Shown here piece by piece: positions 15,266-23,909 of a stretch of DNA of 39,209 nucleotides. Every line of letters starts with the position of its first letter. Position 1 is the stretch's first letter. The notes beneath the pieces are model-generated. The model did no database searches and was not told the DNA's origin. It saw only the letters and a program-made list of their open reading frames with translations. The stretch comes from Actinoplanes nipponensis (GTDB lineage Bacteria; Actinomycetota; Actinomycetes; Mycobacteriales; Micromonosporaceae): contig NZ_BOMQ01000072.1 in the NCBI RefSeq assembly GCF_016862275.1, forward strand, positions 1 through 39,209, in the 5' to 3' direction. The position numbers and the translations under genes are program-made.

Positions 15266-15754
15266 CCTTCGCCGGCGTGGCGGGTCGCTGTGCCGGGGTG
15301 GGCGGCCTGGGAGAAGGGTCCGCTCGTGCGTGGGCGGTCGGTAGGTCGGTGGGTCGGTGGCCGGGCCGCGGGGCTGGCGCGCTGTGCTGGGGTCGATGAT
15401 CCGTTGGCCAAGGCAGGCGCGCTTGTGCTGGGGTCGATGGTCCATGGGCCGGGCCTGGCGCGCTGTGCTGGGGTCGATGGACCGTGGCCGGAGCCGGCTG
15501 CTGCGCTGAGGTGGACGCCCCCGGGCCGGCCTTACACGCTGCGTCGCAGCGGCGTGCGTCCCTGTGCGGCTCGGATCATGGGTTGCGGTTGGGGCGACGG
15601 CCCGCTGGCGGGCGGTGACAACGCACGCAGGCCGACTGAGCCCGACCAGACCCACCCTCCGGCTGTGGGACAGCCCCTGGACCGGGCCGGTCGCGAACGC
15701 TTCACGGGGGAGCGGATCGCGACCGGCCCGCGAATGTCGTAGGGGGCTGCCAGG
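15266..15754. other. Non-coding interval before the DNA ligase
   Basis: No gene is supported. It contains a short GGTCGGT(A/G)G run at about 15337-15361, the 40-bp tandem repeats at 15376-15490 and otherwise unremarkable GC-rich DNA up to the ligase start. Confidence 0.6.
15376..15490. repeat. Three tandem copies of a ~40-bp unit
   Basis: The core GGCGCGCTGTGCTGGGGTCG, continuing ATG, occurs at 15376, 15416 (one inserted T) and 15457; each core is followed by a related stretch such as ATCCGTTGGCC, GTCCATGGGCC or ACCGTGGCC. A decayed fourth copy may lie at 15496-15518. Confidence 0.85.
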
Positions 15755-17317
15755 ATGGGCCTCGTGCAGTTCCTCGACCTGGCGGCCACCTCGGCCGCCG
15801 TTTCCGCCACCTCCGGCCGCAAGGCCAAGATCGACCTGCTCGCCGCCGCCCTGCGGCGTCTCGACCCGGGCGAGCTGGCCGCCGGCTCCGCCTACCTGGC
15901 CGGCGAGCTGCGGCAGCGGCAGACCGGTGTCGGCTATGCCGGCCTGCGCGACCGGCCCGCCCCGGCCGCCGAGGCCACCCTCACCGTGGCCGAGGTCGAC
16001 GACCGGATCGCCGCCATCTCCGTTGTCGCCGGCGCCGGGTCGCAGGCCCGCCGGCGCGAATTGCTGGCCGAGCTCTTCGGGCGGGCCACCGCCGACGAGC
16101 AGCGGCTGCTCGTCGGCCTGTTCAGCGGCGAGCTGCGGCAGGGCGCCCAGGCCGGCCTGCTCGCCGATGCGATCGCTCGCGCCGCCGAGGTTCCGGTCGC
16201 CGCGGTGCGCCGGGCACTGCTGCTCTCCGGCGACCTCAAGCAGGTCGCTGTCGCGGCGCTCACCGGCGGCGCGCCGGCGCTGGCCGAGATCAGCCTGCGG
16301 GTCGGCACTCCGCTCACCCCGATGCTGGCCAGCAGCGCGCCCGATGTGGCCGCCGCGCTGCTGGCGACCGGTTCGCCGGCGACCGTCGACGTGAAGCTCG
16401 ACGGCATTCGCATCCAGGTGCACCGCTCCGGTGACGACGTCGCCGTGTTCACCCGCAGCCTCGACGACATCACGTCGCGGCTGCCCGACGTCGTCGCCGC
16501 GGCCCGGGCCGTTCCGGCTCGCGAGTTCGTGCTCGACGGCGAGGCCATGGCGCTCGACGCCCAGGGGCGGCCGCGACCGTTCCAGGAGACGTCGAGCCGG
16601 GCCGCCACCCGCGGTGCCCGCCGCGGCGGCCAGCCCGAGCCGGTCGAAGGGCCCGGGCTGGTCCCGTACTTCTTCGACCTGCTGCACCTCGACGGCACGG
16701 ACCTGCTGGACGAGCCGGGCCGGGTGCGCTGGGCCGCGCTGGCCGACGCGCTGCCCGCCGACCTCATCGTCGGGCGACAGACCGTCGAGAACGAGGAACA
16801 GGCCGCCGAGGCCTTCGCCGCCGCGCTCGCCGCCGGCCAGGAGGGCGTGGTCGTCAAGGCCCAGGAGGCCCCGTACGACGTGGGCCGCCGGGGCGCCGCC
16901 TGGGTCAAGGTGAAGCCCCGGCACACGCTCGACCTGGTGGTTCTGGCCGTGGAGTGGGGGCACGGGCGGCGCCAGGGGTGGCTGTCCAACCTGCATCTTG
17001 GCGCGCGCGACCCGCGGACCGGCGGCTTCGTCATGCTCGGCAAGACGTTCAAGGGCCTGACCGACGAACTGCTGCGGTGGCAGACCGAGCGGTTCAAGGA
17101 GCTGGCGATCGACGACTCCGGCTGGGTGGTCACCGTCCGGCCGGAACAGGTGGTGGAGATCGCCTTCGACGGGGTGCAGACCTCACCGCGATATCCGGGC
17201 GGGGTGGCGCTGCGCTTCGCCCGGGTCCTGCGCTACCGCGACGACAAGCGCGCCGAGGAGGCGGACACCATCGACATGGTCAAGGCCATCGGGCTGCCCC
17301 CGCCGCCCAAGAGCTGA
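15755..17317 (+). CDS. ligB: ATP-dependent DNA ligase (LigB-type)
   Basis: This 520-residue enzyme joins nicks using ATP through a Lys-AMP intermediate. Residues 1-200 form the N-terminal DNA-binding domain. The adenylation domain has motif I VDVKLDGIRIQVHR with Lys214, motif III-like EFVLDGEAMAL, PYFFDLLHLDG, and GVVVKAQEAPYDVGRRGAAWVKVKPRHTLDL (motifs IV-V). The OB-fold follows, and RYPGGVALRFARVLRYRDDK near the end is motif VI and its surroundings. It resembles mycobacterial LigB, a repair ligase additional to the essential NAD+ enzyme. The ATG at 15755 is used; a GTG at 15764 is also in frame. The gene stands next to an SOS-box gene, but no LexA site was seen at its own start. Confidence 0.92.
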   Translation: MGLVQFLDLAATSAAVSATSGRKAKIDLLAAALRRLDPGELAAGSAYLAGELRQRQTGVGYAGLRDRPAPAAEATLTVAEVDDRIAAISVVAGAGSQARRRELLAELFGRATADEQRLLVGLFSGELRQGAQAGLLADAIARAAEVPVAAVRRALLLSGDLKQVAVAALTGGAPALAEISLRVGTPLTPMLASSAPDVAAALLATGSPATVDVKLDGIRIQVHRSGDDVAVFTRSLDDITSRLPDVVAAARAVPAREFVLDGEAMALDAQGRPRPFQETSSRAATRGARRGGQPEPVEGPGLVPYFFDLLHLDGTDLLDEPGRVRWAALADALPADLIVGRQTVENEEQAAEAFAAALAAGQEGVVVKAQEAPYDVGRRGAAWVKVKPRHTLDLVVLAVEWGHGRRQGWLSNLHLGARDPRTGGFVMLGKTFKGLTDELLRWQTERFKELAIDDSGWVVTVRPEQVVEIAFDGVQTSPRYPGGVALRFARVLRYRDDKRAEEADTIDMVKAIGLPPPPKS

Positions 17318-18148
17318 CCTCGGGCCGGGGGGATGCCGGGTGGGACGGGATGCGGGGCCGGGCCGAGCGGATGCCGGATGGAACAGGGATGCCGGGCCGG
17401 GCGGGATGCCGGGCCGGGGTCGGACGCTGGATTGGATGCAGGGCCGGGCTGGATGGCGGGCCGGCCCGGATTGGATGGCGGGACGGGGCCGGACGCCGGG
17501 CGGGGGCCGGGTTGGATGCCGGGTCAGGTCGGGCGGAATGCCGGCTCGGGGCCTGATGCCGGGCCGGACCGGGCCGGGTTGGACGCCGAGTGGGGCCGGG
17601 TTGGGTGCCGGGCGGTGCCGCGTTGGGCGGGATGCCGGGTCGGGCCGGACGCCGGGCGGGGCCGGGCGGGGCCGGGCGGGGCTGGGCTGGGCTGGGCTGG
17701 ACGCCGGGCGGGGCCGGCCCGAGTTGGATGGCGGATCAGGTCGGGCGGGATGCCGGGTCGGAGCCGGACGCTGGGTCGGACGCCGAGCCGGGCCGGGTCG
17801 GACGCCGGACCGAGCCGGCATGGATGGCGGGCCAGGCAGGCCGGGCCGGAAGCCGGATCAGGGCCGGACGCTAGGCCGGGCCGGGTTGTATGTCGGGCCG
17901 GCCGGATCAGGGCCGGACGCCAGGCCGAGCCGGGATGTATGGCGGGCCGTCCGGGCCGAGTTGGACGCCGGGCCGGACCGAGTTGGACGCCGGGCCGGGC
18001 CGGGCCGGACGCCGCGCCGCGCCGGGGGCGCCGCGCCGGGGCGCCGGGGGGCCGCCGCGCCGCTCGAACGGCACCGACAACGCCAAGGGAATGCCAACGA
18101 CTGCGGCATCAGAAGACCGGCCACGCCGAAACGCCAAAAGAGCGAACC
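17318..18148. repeat. G-rich degenerate minisatellite downstream of ligB
   Basis: From about 17327 to 18030 the plus strand is an irregular tandem array built from units like GGATGCCGGGCCGGGTTGG, with variants GGACGCCGGGC, GGATGGCGGGCC and GGCTGGGCTGG and unit lengths of roughly 15-30 bp. The plus strand is G-rich throughout, and all frames stay open because T is rare. The last 120 bp up to 18148 are ordinary sequence with the end of the minus-strand gene. I do not support a gene here. Confidence 0.85.
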
Positions 18149-18583
18149 TTAGAGCGCCGCCAAAGACCGAACATAATTAACCTGCTGATGAACATAAGTA
18201 ACCTGCGCCTGATCAGTAACCGCAATCCGCGCCACATACTGCCGCGTCGCGTTGGTCACCGTCACCTGCACCGTTCCGCGCGGAACCGTCACCTTCACCA
18301 GCAGAAACAGCAGGCTGAAGACCGTCAGCACGCAGAATCCCACGATCGACGCCACGATCGCCCACGTCGGGATCCGCTGCTCGTTGTGCCAGTAGTCCTG
18401 CACCGTCCACGTCGAGCCCGCCAGCGGGATGTCCCCCGCTGGGGTGTGCACCACCGTCGATGTCACGCCCATGTCCCCGATCTGGACGATCACCGGCCCG
18501 GGCGCCACCGGGTCCGGGGGGACCGGCTGCTGGGGGGCGGGCACGCTCCAGGGGTCGCTCGGCTCGGAGCCCGGAAAAGTCAC
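18149..18583 (-). CDS. Small single-span membrane protein of unknown function
   Basis: The 144-residue protein starts at GTG 18583 with a Pro-rich soluble N-terminus (PAPQQPVPPDPVAPG), then IGDMGVTSTVVHTPAGDIPLAGSTWTVQD, one transmembrane helix (WAIVASIVGFCVLTVFSLLFLLVK, about residues 74-97) and a beta-rich extracytoplasmic end (VTVPRGTVQVTVTNATRQY). I know no function for it. It lies 10 bp after SURF1 on the same strand and is probably co-transcribed. Its 3' end faces the G-rich repeat tract. Confidence 0.78.
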   Translation of the reverse strand: MTFPGSEPSDPWSVPAPQQPVPPDPVAPGPVIVQIGDMGVTSTVVHTPAGDIPLAGSTWTVQDYWHNEQRIPTWAIVASIVGFCVLTVFSLLFLLVKVTVPRGTVQVTVTNATRQYVARIAVTDQAQVTYVHQQVNYVRSLAAL

Positions 18584-18593
18584 GCCGCCGAGG

Positions 18594-19412
18594 TTAGTCG
18601 GGCTGCCGCGCGGTGGGAACGGCCGCCATGCGCTGGTCCGCCTCCGCCACCCGGTCGACCCGCTTCTTCGGCGTGTCGCCCTGGGCCTCCCGGCGGGCCT
18701 GCCACCCGTACGCGAGCAGCGCCATCACCGCGAACAGCCACCACTGGACCGCGTACCCGCCGTTCTGCCACGAGTCCTCGTGGTCGATCGGGATCCGCGT
18801 GAATCCCGGCTCGGGGTCGCTGACCAGCACGTACGCCCCGTACACGGGGAACGGCAGCGCCGCCGCCAGCTTGGGCACCGCGATCCGCCGGGTGTCGATC
18901 CGGCCGTCGCGCCGCTCCAGCGGCGCCGGCCTGCTCTCCGACCGGTGCACCTGGCCGACCACCGTGATCTGGCCCGTGGGCGCGGGCGGCGCCACCGGCG
19001 CCGAGATCGCGTCGCCGTCCTGCGACGGCACCCAGCCGCGGTCGACCAGCACCGCCGTGCCGTCGGGCAGCAGCAGCGGGGTGATGATCTCGAAGCCGAC
19101 CGCGCCGCCGACCGAGCGGCCGCGCGCCTGGATCTCGTGCGTCGGGTCGTAGCGTCCGGTGACGGTGACCTTGGTCCAGGCCGCGTCCTCGCCCGGCGCG
19201 GCCCCGGGTCGGCCCGCCGCGGCCGGCTTGGCCAGCACGGCCGTCAGCGGCACCGCGGGCGTCGAGTCGGCCGCGTCGATCCGGGCGTTGATCGCGCTGC
19301 GCTCCTGGTAGCGGTGCAGCTGCCAGTTGCCGAGGAACACCATGATCACCGACGCGGCCACGGTGAGCGCCGCGGCGGCCAGCCAGCGGGGCGTCAGCAG
19401 GAACCGGTACAC
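18594..19412 (-). CDS. SURF1-family cytochrome oxidase assembly protein
   Basis: SURF1 proteins help build the haem-copper terminal oxidase. The 272-residue product has the N-terminal helix (PRWLAAAALTVAASVIMVFLGNWQLHRYQER), where GNWQLHRYQ is the family hallmark, an extracytoplasmic loop with VTVTGRYDP, GFEIITPLLLPDGTAVLVDRGWVP and the late NGGYAVQWWLFAVMALLAYGW helix. The two-helix layout is complete. The start is the GTG at 19412. No cox or cta genes are in the window. It is divergent from the CobB-like gene with 111 bp between. Confidence 0.92.
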   Translation of the reverse strand: MYRFLLTPRWLAAAALTVAASVIMVFLGNWQLHRYQERSAINARIDAADSTPAVPLTAVLAKPAAAGRPGAAPGEDAAWTKVTVTGRYDPTHEIQARGRSVGGAVGFEIITPLLLPDGTAVLVDRGWVPSQDGDAISAPVAPPAPTGQITVVGQVHRSESRPAPLERRDGRIDTRRIAVPKLAAALPFPVYGAYVLVSDPEPGFTRIPIDHEDSWQNGGYAVQWWLFAVMALLAYGWQARREAQGDTPKKRVDRVAEADQRMAAVPTARQPD

Positions 19413-19523
19413 GTTCTGAGGCTACCCGGCTCGCGGTGGCCGCTTCCCGCTGGCAGGTAGGGTGCGATGTCCGGCCGTCAATATCATGTCGCCGCCGTTT
19501 GCCGTATCCCCGAGGGAGCCGTG

Positions 19524-20987
19524 ATGTCCACCCAATCGCGCCTGGTGGTGAGCGCACCCTCGTCCGGGCACGGCAAGACCGCGATCGCGGTCGGCCTGCT
19601 CGCCGCCTGCACCGCGCGGGGGGTGCCGGCGACCGGTTTCAAGGTCGGGCCCGATCACACCGATGCCGCCTACCTCGGCCTGGCCGCCGGGCGGCCCGGC
19701 CGCAACCTCGACCCGCGCCTGGTCGGCGCGCAGCGCATCGCGCCGCTGTTCGCGCACGGCGCGGCCGGCTCGCAGCTGGCGGTCATCGAGGGCGCGATGG
19801 GCCTGTTCGACAGCCTGACCGGGCAACCCGAGATCGACGGTACGGCCGCAGTCGCCGCCGCGCTGCGCGCGCCGGTCGTGCTCGTGGTCGACGTGGCCGC
19901 CATGGGTCACTCGCTGGCGGCGCTGGTGCACGGATTCCGGATGTTCGACGAGATGGTGCACCTGGGCGGCGTCATCCTGAACCGGGTCGCCTCGCCCCGC
20001 CACGAGGAGATGCTCCGGACCGCCCTGGACGACATCGGCATGCCGGTCCTCGGTGCGCTGCGCCGCGGTGACCTGCCGGCGGTGCTGCCGGCCCGCGCGC
20101 AGGGGCCGGTCCCGGTGGCCCACCGCACGGTCGAGGCCGTGCGCGCCGTGCGCCGGCTGGGGGAGGCGGTCGCCGGCGCGATCGACCTCGATCGGGTGAT
20201 GGCGCTGGCCGAGGCGGCGCCGCCGCTGCCCGACCCGGCCTGGTCGCCGTTGGACGCGCTGGCCGGCGCGGGCGGCGAGCCGCCGGCGCCGCCGGAGAAC
20301 CGGCCGGTGATCGCGCTGGCCGGCGGGCCGGGCGCGCCCTACACGTACGTGGAGACGGTCGAGCTGCTCACGGCGGCGGGCGCGGAGGTCGCGATCGTCG
20401 ACCCGCTGCGCGACGAGACCCTGCCGGCGGGCACCCGCGGGCTCATGATCGGGGCGGCCCTGCCGGAGGGGTACGCGGAGGAGCTGTCCGCGAACCGCCG
20501 CCTGTGCGCGGCCGTGGCGCAGCTGGCCCACGACCACCGGCCGATCATCGCCGAGGGGGTCGGGCTGCCCTGGCTGACCCGCGACTTCGACGGCCGGGCC
20601 ATGTGCGGGGTGCTGGACGCGTCGGCGCTGACGGCGGGCCAGACGATCGCCGGCTACCGCGAGGCCACCGCCCCGGCGACCTCCCCGCTGGCCCCGGCCG
20701 GCGCCCGGATCACCGGCTACAAGCAGCACCGCGCGATCGTCACGCCGCGCGCCGGCCAGGTGCCGGCCTGGACGTGGGCGGGTGGCAACCCGGAGGGCTT
20801 CGTCTGGCGTCAGGTCCACGCCTCGCAGCTCGGGCTGCACTGGGCCGGCGCCCCGGAGATCGCCCGGCGCCTGGTCGCGGCGATGCTGGCCCCGGCGCCG
20901 GCCGCGGCGGTCGTGCCACCGCCGCCGGACGGGGACCCGGGCGAGCAGACCCTTTCGCTGTCGGGCCTGACCCCGCCGCCGGCCTGA
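19524..20987 (+). CDS. cobB: CobB/CbiA-like cobyrinate a,c-diamide synthase lacking the glutaminase Cys
   Basis: CobB/CbiA amidates cobyrinate at the a and c carboxyls. The 487-residue protein (ATG 19524, GAGGGAG five bases upstream) has the ATPase P-loop SAPSSGHGKTAIAVG (residues 10-24), GRPGRNLDPRLVG, EGAMGLFDS and RVASPRHEEMLR, all CobB-type. Two deviations stand out. The usual KVGPDYIDP motif reads KVGPDHTDA. In the C-terminal amidotransferase the conserved AECGGLMYL reads AEGVGLPWL, so the nucleophile Cys is Gly345; the later His motif is GYKQHRA instead of GHEFH. It may use free ammonia, amidate another substrate, or be a non-catalytic paralogue. The gene stands alone. Family is firm; activity is doubtful. 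Confidence 0.85.
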   Translation: MSTQSRLVVSAPSSGHGKTAIAVGLLAACTARGVPATGFKVGPDHTDAAYLGLAAGRPGRNLDPRLVGAQRIAPLFAHGAAGSQLAVIEGAMGLFDSLTGQPEIDGTAAVAAALRAPVVLVVDVAAMGHSLAALVHGFRMFDEMVHLGGVILNRVASPRHEEMLRTALDDIGMPVLGALRRGDLPAVLPARAQGPVPVAHRTVEAVRAVRRLGEAVAGAIDLDRVMALAEAAPPLPDPAWSPLDALAGAGGEPPAPPENRPVIALAGGPGAPYTYVETVELLTAAGAEVAIVDPLRDETLPAGTRGLMIGAALPEGYAEELSANRRLCAAVAQLAHDHRPIIAEGVGLPWLTRDFDGRAMCGVLDASALTAGQTIAGYREATAPATSPLAPAGARITGYKQHRAIVTPRAGQVPAWTWAGGNPEGFVWRQVHASQLGLHWAGAPEIARRLVAAMLAPAPAAAVVPPPPDGDPGEQTLSLSGLTPPPA

Positions 20988-21058
20988 TCGTGAGTGATAT
21001 CTGCCGATGTCGCACCCCGGCCGTACGGTAAAGAAGCTCGACGTGAAGGGAGCACTCC

Positions 21059-21664
21059 GTGGCCGACCGTGTCCCGCTGGATTTCGCCCCGCCGGTCCGC
21101 CAGCTGCGGTCCCTGCTGCTCGGCATCACCGATGACCATCTGGGTGCGCCCACGCCCTGCCCCGACTGGACGGTCGGTGACCTGCTCGACCACCTGATCG
21201 GCCTGTCCTGGGCGTTCACCCAGGCGGCGCAGAAGAAGAGCGACGCGCCGGGGGTCGACGGGCCACCGCCGGAGCCGTCGGCGGCTCACCTGTCGGCCCA
21301 CTGGCGCAGCCGGCTGCCGGTCGTCCTGGAGGATCTGGCGATCGCCTGGCGCGCGCCCTCGGCGTGGGAGGGCACCGCCCGGGCCGGTGGCGTCACCATG
21401 CCGGCCACGGTCATGGGCCTGGTCGCGGTCAACGAGCTGACCATGCACGGCTGGGATCTGGCCCGGGCCACCGGCCAGGAGTATGCCGCCGATCCGCGGC
21501 TGCTCGAGCCGCTGATCGAGTTCCTGTCCCAGGGGCCGCGCGAGGGCACGCCGGGCATGTTCGGCCCGGTCGTGGCGGTCGAGGAGGAGGCCGAGCTGCT
21601 CGACCAGGCGGTGTCGCTGGCCGGCCGCGACCCCCGCTGGCGCCCCACCTCAGCCGCCCACTGA
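21059..21664 (+). CDS. TIGR03086-type DinB/maleylpyruvate-isomerase-fold protein
   Basis: The 201-residue protein is a four-helix-bundle metal-binding protein of the mycothiol-dependent maleylpyruvate isomerase/DinB group. CPDWTVGDLLDHLIGLSWAF with the first His and ELTMHGWDLARATGQ with the second are the family signatures; the C-terminus FGPVVAVEEEAELLDQAVSLAGRDPRW is typical of TIGR03086. Members are thought to act in thiol-dependent reactions or detoxification; the substrate is unknown. The GTG at 21059 has GAAGGGAG six bases upstream. It is convergent with the PBP gene, 19 bp away. Confidence 0.87.
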   Translation: MADRVPLDFAPPVRQLRSLLLGITDDHLGAPTPCPDWTVGDLLDHLIGLSWAFTQAAQKKSDAPGVDGPPPEPSAAHLSAHWRSRLPVVLEDLAIAWRAPSAWEGTARAGGVTMPATVMGLVAVNELTMHGWDLARATGQEYAADPRLLEPLIEFLSQGPREGTPGMFGPVVAVEEEAELLDQAVSLAGRDPRWRPTSAAH

Positions 21665-21683
21665 CCGGGGGCCCGCCGCCCGG

Positions 21684-23837
21684 CTACGGGGAGCCGTGCA
21701 CCAGCTCCGGCGGGGGCGGGTTGAACTTCTCCTTCGGCTGCCCCTTCAGGGCGTCCTTCAAGGTCTCCGCCACCGTGAACTTCGAGATCGTTCCCCGGCT
21801 CGTCCCCACGGTGTTCTCCGGGTTGTCCGGATCGGCTACGAACGCCGCCGCCGCCAGCTGCGGGGTGAAGCCGCAGAACCAGGCGCTCCGGTTGCTGTCC
21901 GTCGTGCCGCTCTTGCCGGCGACCGGCCGGTTCAGCGTCGCGTACACCATGGGGGAGGTCTCCCATCCGCCGCAGCTGCCCTCCGCCGCGCCATAGCCGG
22001 TGACGCACCGGGCCGCGTCCGTGGCCGCCTGCGCGACCTCGGGTCGCAGCGCCTGGCGGCAGCGCGGGCCCGCCACCTTCTTGCCCCGGTACGTCAGCGA
22101 CGTCCCGTCCCGCGTGTTGATCATGCGGACCGGCAGCGGCTCGCAGTACTTGCCCTCGGCCGCCAGCGTCGCGAAGACGTTGGCCATCTCGATCGGCGTG
22201 GCGTCGCTGACGCCCAGGGTGAACGCGCCCCACCCGCTGGCGTGGTCGGGACCGGCCAGCGTGCGGTCGATCTCGGTGCGCCATTTCAGGCCCAGCCGCT
22301 CGGCCATCCGGACCGCCTTCTCCGCGCCCACCTTCTGTTCGAGCTGCACGAAGTACGTGTTGACCGACTTGCCGAAGCCGCTCCACATCGTCTGCCGCCC
22401 GGTCATCGAGGCGCTGGAGTTCTTCGGGCACCAGTGCACGCCGCAGGTCGCCGGGCCGGGCGCGGTGATGTACTTCGTCACGTAGCGCTGCGGGGCGTCG
22501 AAGGCCGTGTCCAGCGGCATGCCCTCGTCCAGCGCGGCCAGCATCGTGAAGATCTTGAAGGTCGAGCCGGCCTGGTAGCCCGCCATGTCGCCGCCGCCGA
22601 GCAGCGGGTTCACCGTGTTCGGGTAGTTGCCCTTGAAGTTGTCGCGCTTGCGCCGGTCGCTGTGCTCGCCGTTGTCCGTCTGGTCCAGCGAGTACTTGCG
22701 GTTCACCGCCATCGCCCGGATCCGGCCGGTGCCCGGCTCGATGACGACCTCGCCGTGCGCGTAGACGCTCTTCTTCTTCTCCTTGGCCAGGATGTGCTTC
22801 ATCGCCGACTTCTGGATCTTCGGGTCGATGGTGGTGACCACCTTGTAGCCGCCGCGGCGCAGGTTCGCCAGCCGTTCCTGGGAGGACCGGCCGAACGCCG
22901 GCTGCTCCATCCACCAGTTGCGCAGGTAGTCGCAGAAGAAGCCCCAGTCGTTGTGCTTCTTCGGCACCGAGACGCAGTCGTTGGGCGGGGTGGTGAGCTT
23001 CAGCCGGATCCGGGACTTCTTGGCCGTCTCGCCCTGGGCCGCGGTGATGGCGTTGATCTTGACCATCTGGTCGATCACGTAGTTGCGCCGGTCGGTCGCC
23101 GCGCGCTGGTCGTTGGTCGCCGGGTCGTACGCCGAGGGCGCCTTGACCAGGCCGGCGAGCAGCGCCGCCTCGGTCAGCGACAGGTCGTCGGGCGTCTTGG
23201 AGAAGAACACCTCGGCGGCGGCGAAGATCCCGTACGCGCGGTGGCCGAAGTACGCCGAGTTGAGGTACCGCTCCAGGATGTCGGCCTTGGAGAGGTGTTT
23301 CTCCAGTTCGATGGCGAGCCGCATCTCCCGCAGCTTGCGGGCGGTGGTCTGCTCGGTCGCCTCCAGGGCCTCCTTGGGGGTGCGCGCGCCGTCGCGCAGC
23401 GCCATCCGCACGTACTGCATGGTCAGCGTGGAGGCGCCCTGCGAGACCCCGCCGGCCTGCTGGTTCGCGACGAAGGCCCGGGCCACCCCCTTGGCGTCGA
23501 CGCCGTTGTGCTCGTAGAACCGGGTGTCCTCGGAGGCCACGATCGCGCTGGTGATGAAGGGCGACATGTTCGCGATCTTCGTCGGCTTGCGGTGCTCCTC
23601 GTAGAACGTGGTGAGCAGCGTCTTGCCGTCGTTGGCGTACACGTAGGTGGTCTGGGCCGACGGCACCTCGGTCAGGCCCTCGGGCATGCTCTGCAGCGCG
23701 CCGGCGCCGTTCTTCGCGCCGACCCCGGCCAGCGCCACCAGCGGGAAGAGCAGACCGGCGACCACGACCCCGGAGATGAGCCCGGCCCGGATGAGCGGGG
23801 TGATCCGTCCAGCTTTGGCGAGTCCGGTCTTCGTCAC
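21684..23837 (-). CDS. Class A penicillin-binding protein (transglycosylase/transpeptidase)
   Basis: This bifunctional enzyme polymerises and crosslinks peptidoglycan outside the membrane. From GTG 23837 it has 717 residues: a short cytosolic head, one TM helix at about 16-40, the GT51 domain with SEDTRFYEHNGVD (catalytic Glu103) and QGASTLTMQYVR, and the transpeptidase domain with STFK (Ser425), a GKSVNTYF (SxN) motif and AGKSGTTDSNRSAWF (KSG box). The Pro-rich tail ends ELVHGSP. A TTG at 23855 would add six residues, but TACCTT ends six bases before the GTG, which fits a leaderless start there. It is divergent from the cobC operon. Confidence 0.93.
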   Translation of the reverse strand: MTKTGLAKAGRITPLIRAGLISGVVVAGLLFPLVALAGVGAKNGAGALQSMPEGLTEVPSAQTTYVYANDGKTLLTTFYEEHRKPTKIANMSPFITSAIVASEDTRFYEHNGVDAKGVARAFVANQQAGGVSQGASTLTMQYVRMALRDGARTPKEALEATEQTTARKLREMRLAIELEKHLSKADILERYLNSAYFGHRAYGIFAAAEVFFSKTPDDLSLTEAALLAGLVKAPSAYDPATNDQRAATDRRNYVIDQMVKINAITAAQGETAKKSRIRLKLTTPPNDCVSVPKKHNDWGFFCDYLRNWWMEQPAFGRSSQERLANLRRGGYKVVTTIDPKIQKSAMKHILAKEKKKSVYAHGEVVIEPGTGRIRAMAVNRKYSLDQTDNGEHSDRRKRDNFKGNYPNTVNPLLGGGDMAGYQAGSTFKIFTMLAALDEGMPLDTAFDAPQRYVTKYITAPGPATCGVHWCPKNSSASMTGRQTMWSGFGKSVNTYFVQLEQKVGAEKAVRMAERLGLKWRTEIDRTLAGPDHASGWGAFTLGVSDATPIEMANVFATLAAEGKYCEPLPVRMINTRDGTSLTYRGKKVAGPRCRQALRPEVAQAATDAARCVTGYGAAEGSCGGWETSPMVYATLNRPVAGKSGTTDSNRSAWFCGFTPQLAAAAFVADPDNPENTVGTSRGTISKFTVAETLKDALKGQPKEKFNPPPPELVHGSP

Positions 23838-23887
23838 TCCTCGAAGGTATGACAAATCAGTTCATGTCCCACCGGAAAGGCTGAAGT

Positions 23888-23899
23888 ATCCGGCCGGAT
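23888..23899. promoter_or_regulatory. 12-bp palindrome between the PBP and cobC starts
   Basis: ATCCGGCCGGAT is self-complementary and lies 10 bp before the cobC ATG in the 72-bp divergent promoter region. It is a candidate operator only. Confidence 0.3.
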
Positions 23900-23909
23900 C
23901 ACATCAGGC

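Noticed and set aside
17333..18802. Open frames through the G-rich repeat tract
   Set aside because: Several frames are open at once, the product is a shifting Gly/Arg/Asp repeat, and one runs antisense into SURF1.
21665..21683. Terminator between the TIGR03086 gene and the PBP gene
   Set aside because: Only a 5-bp CCGGG/CCCGG stem was found, too weak to call.
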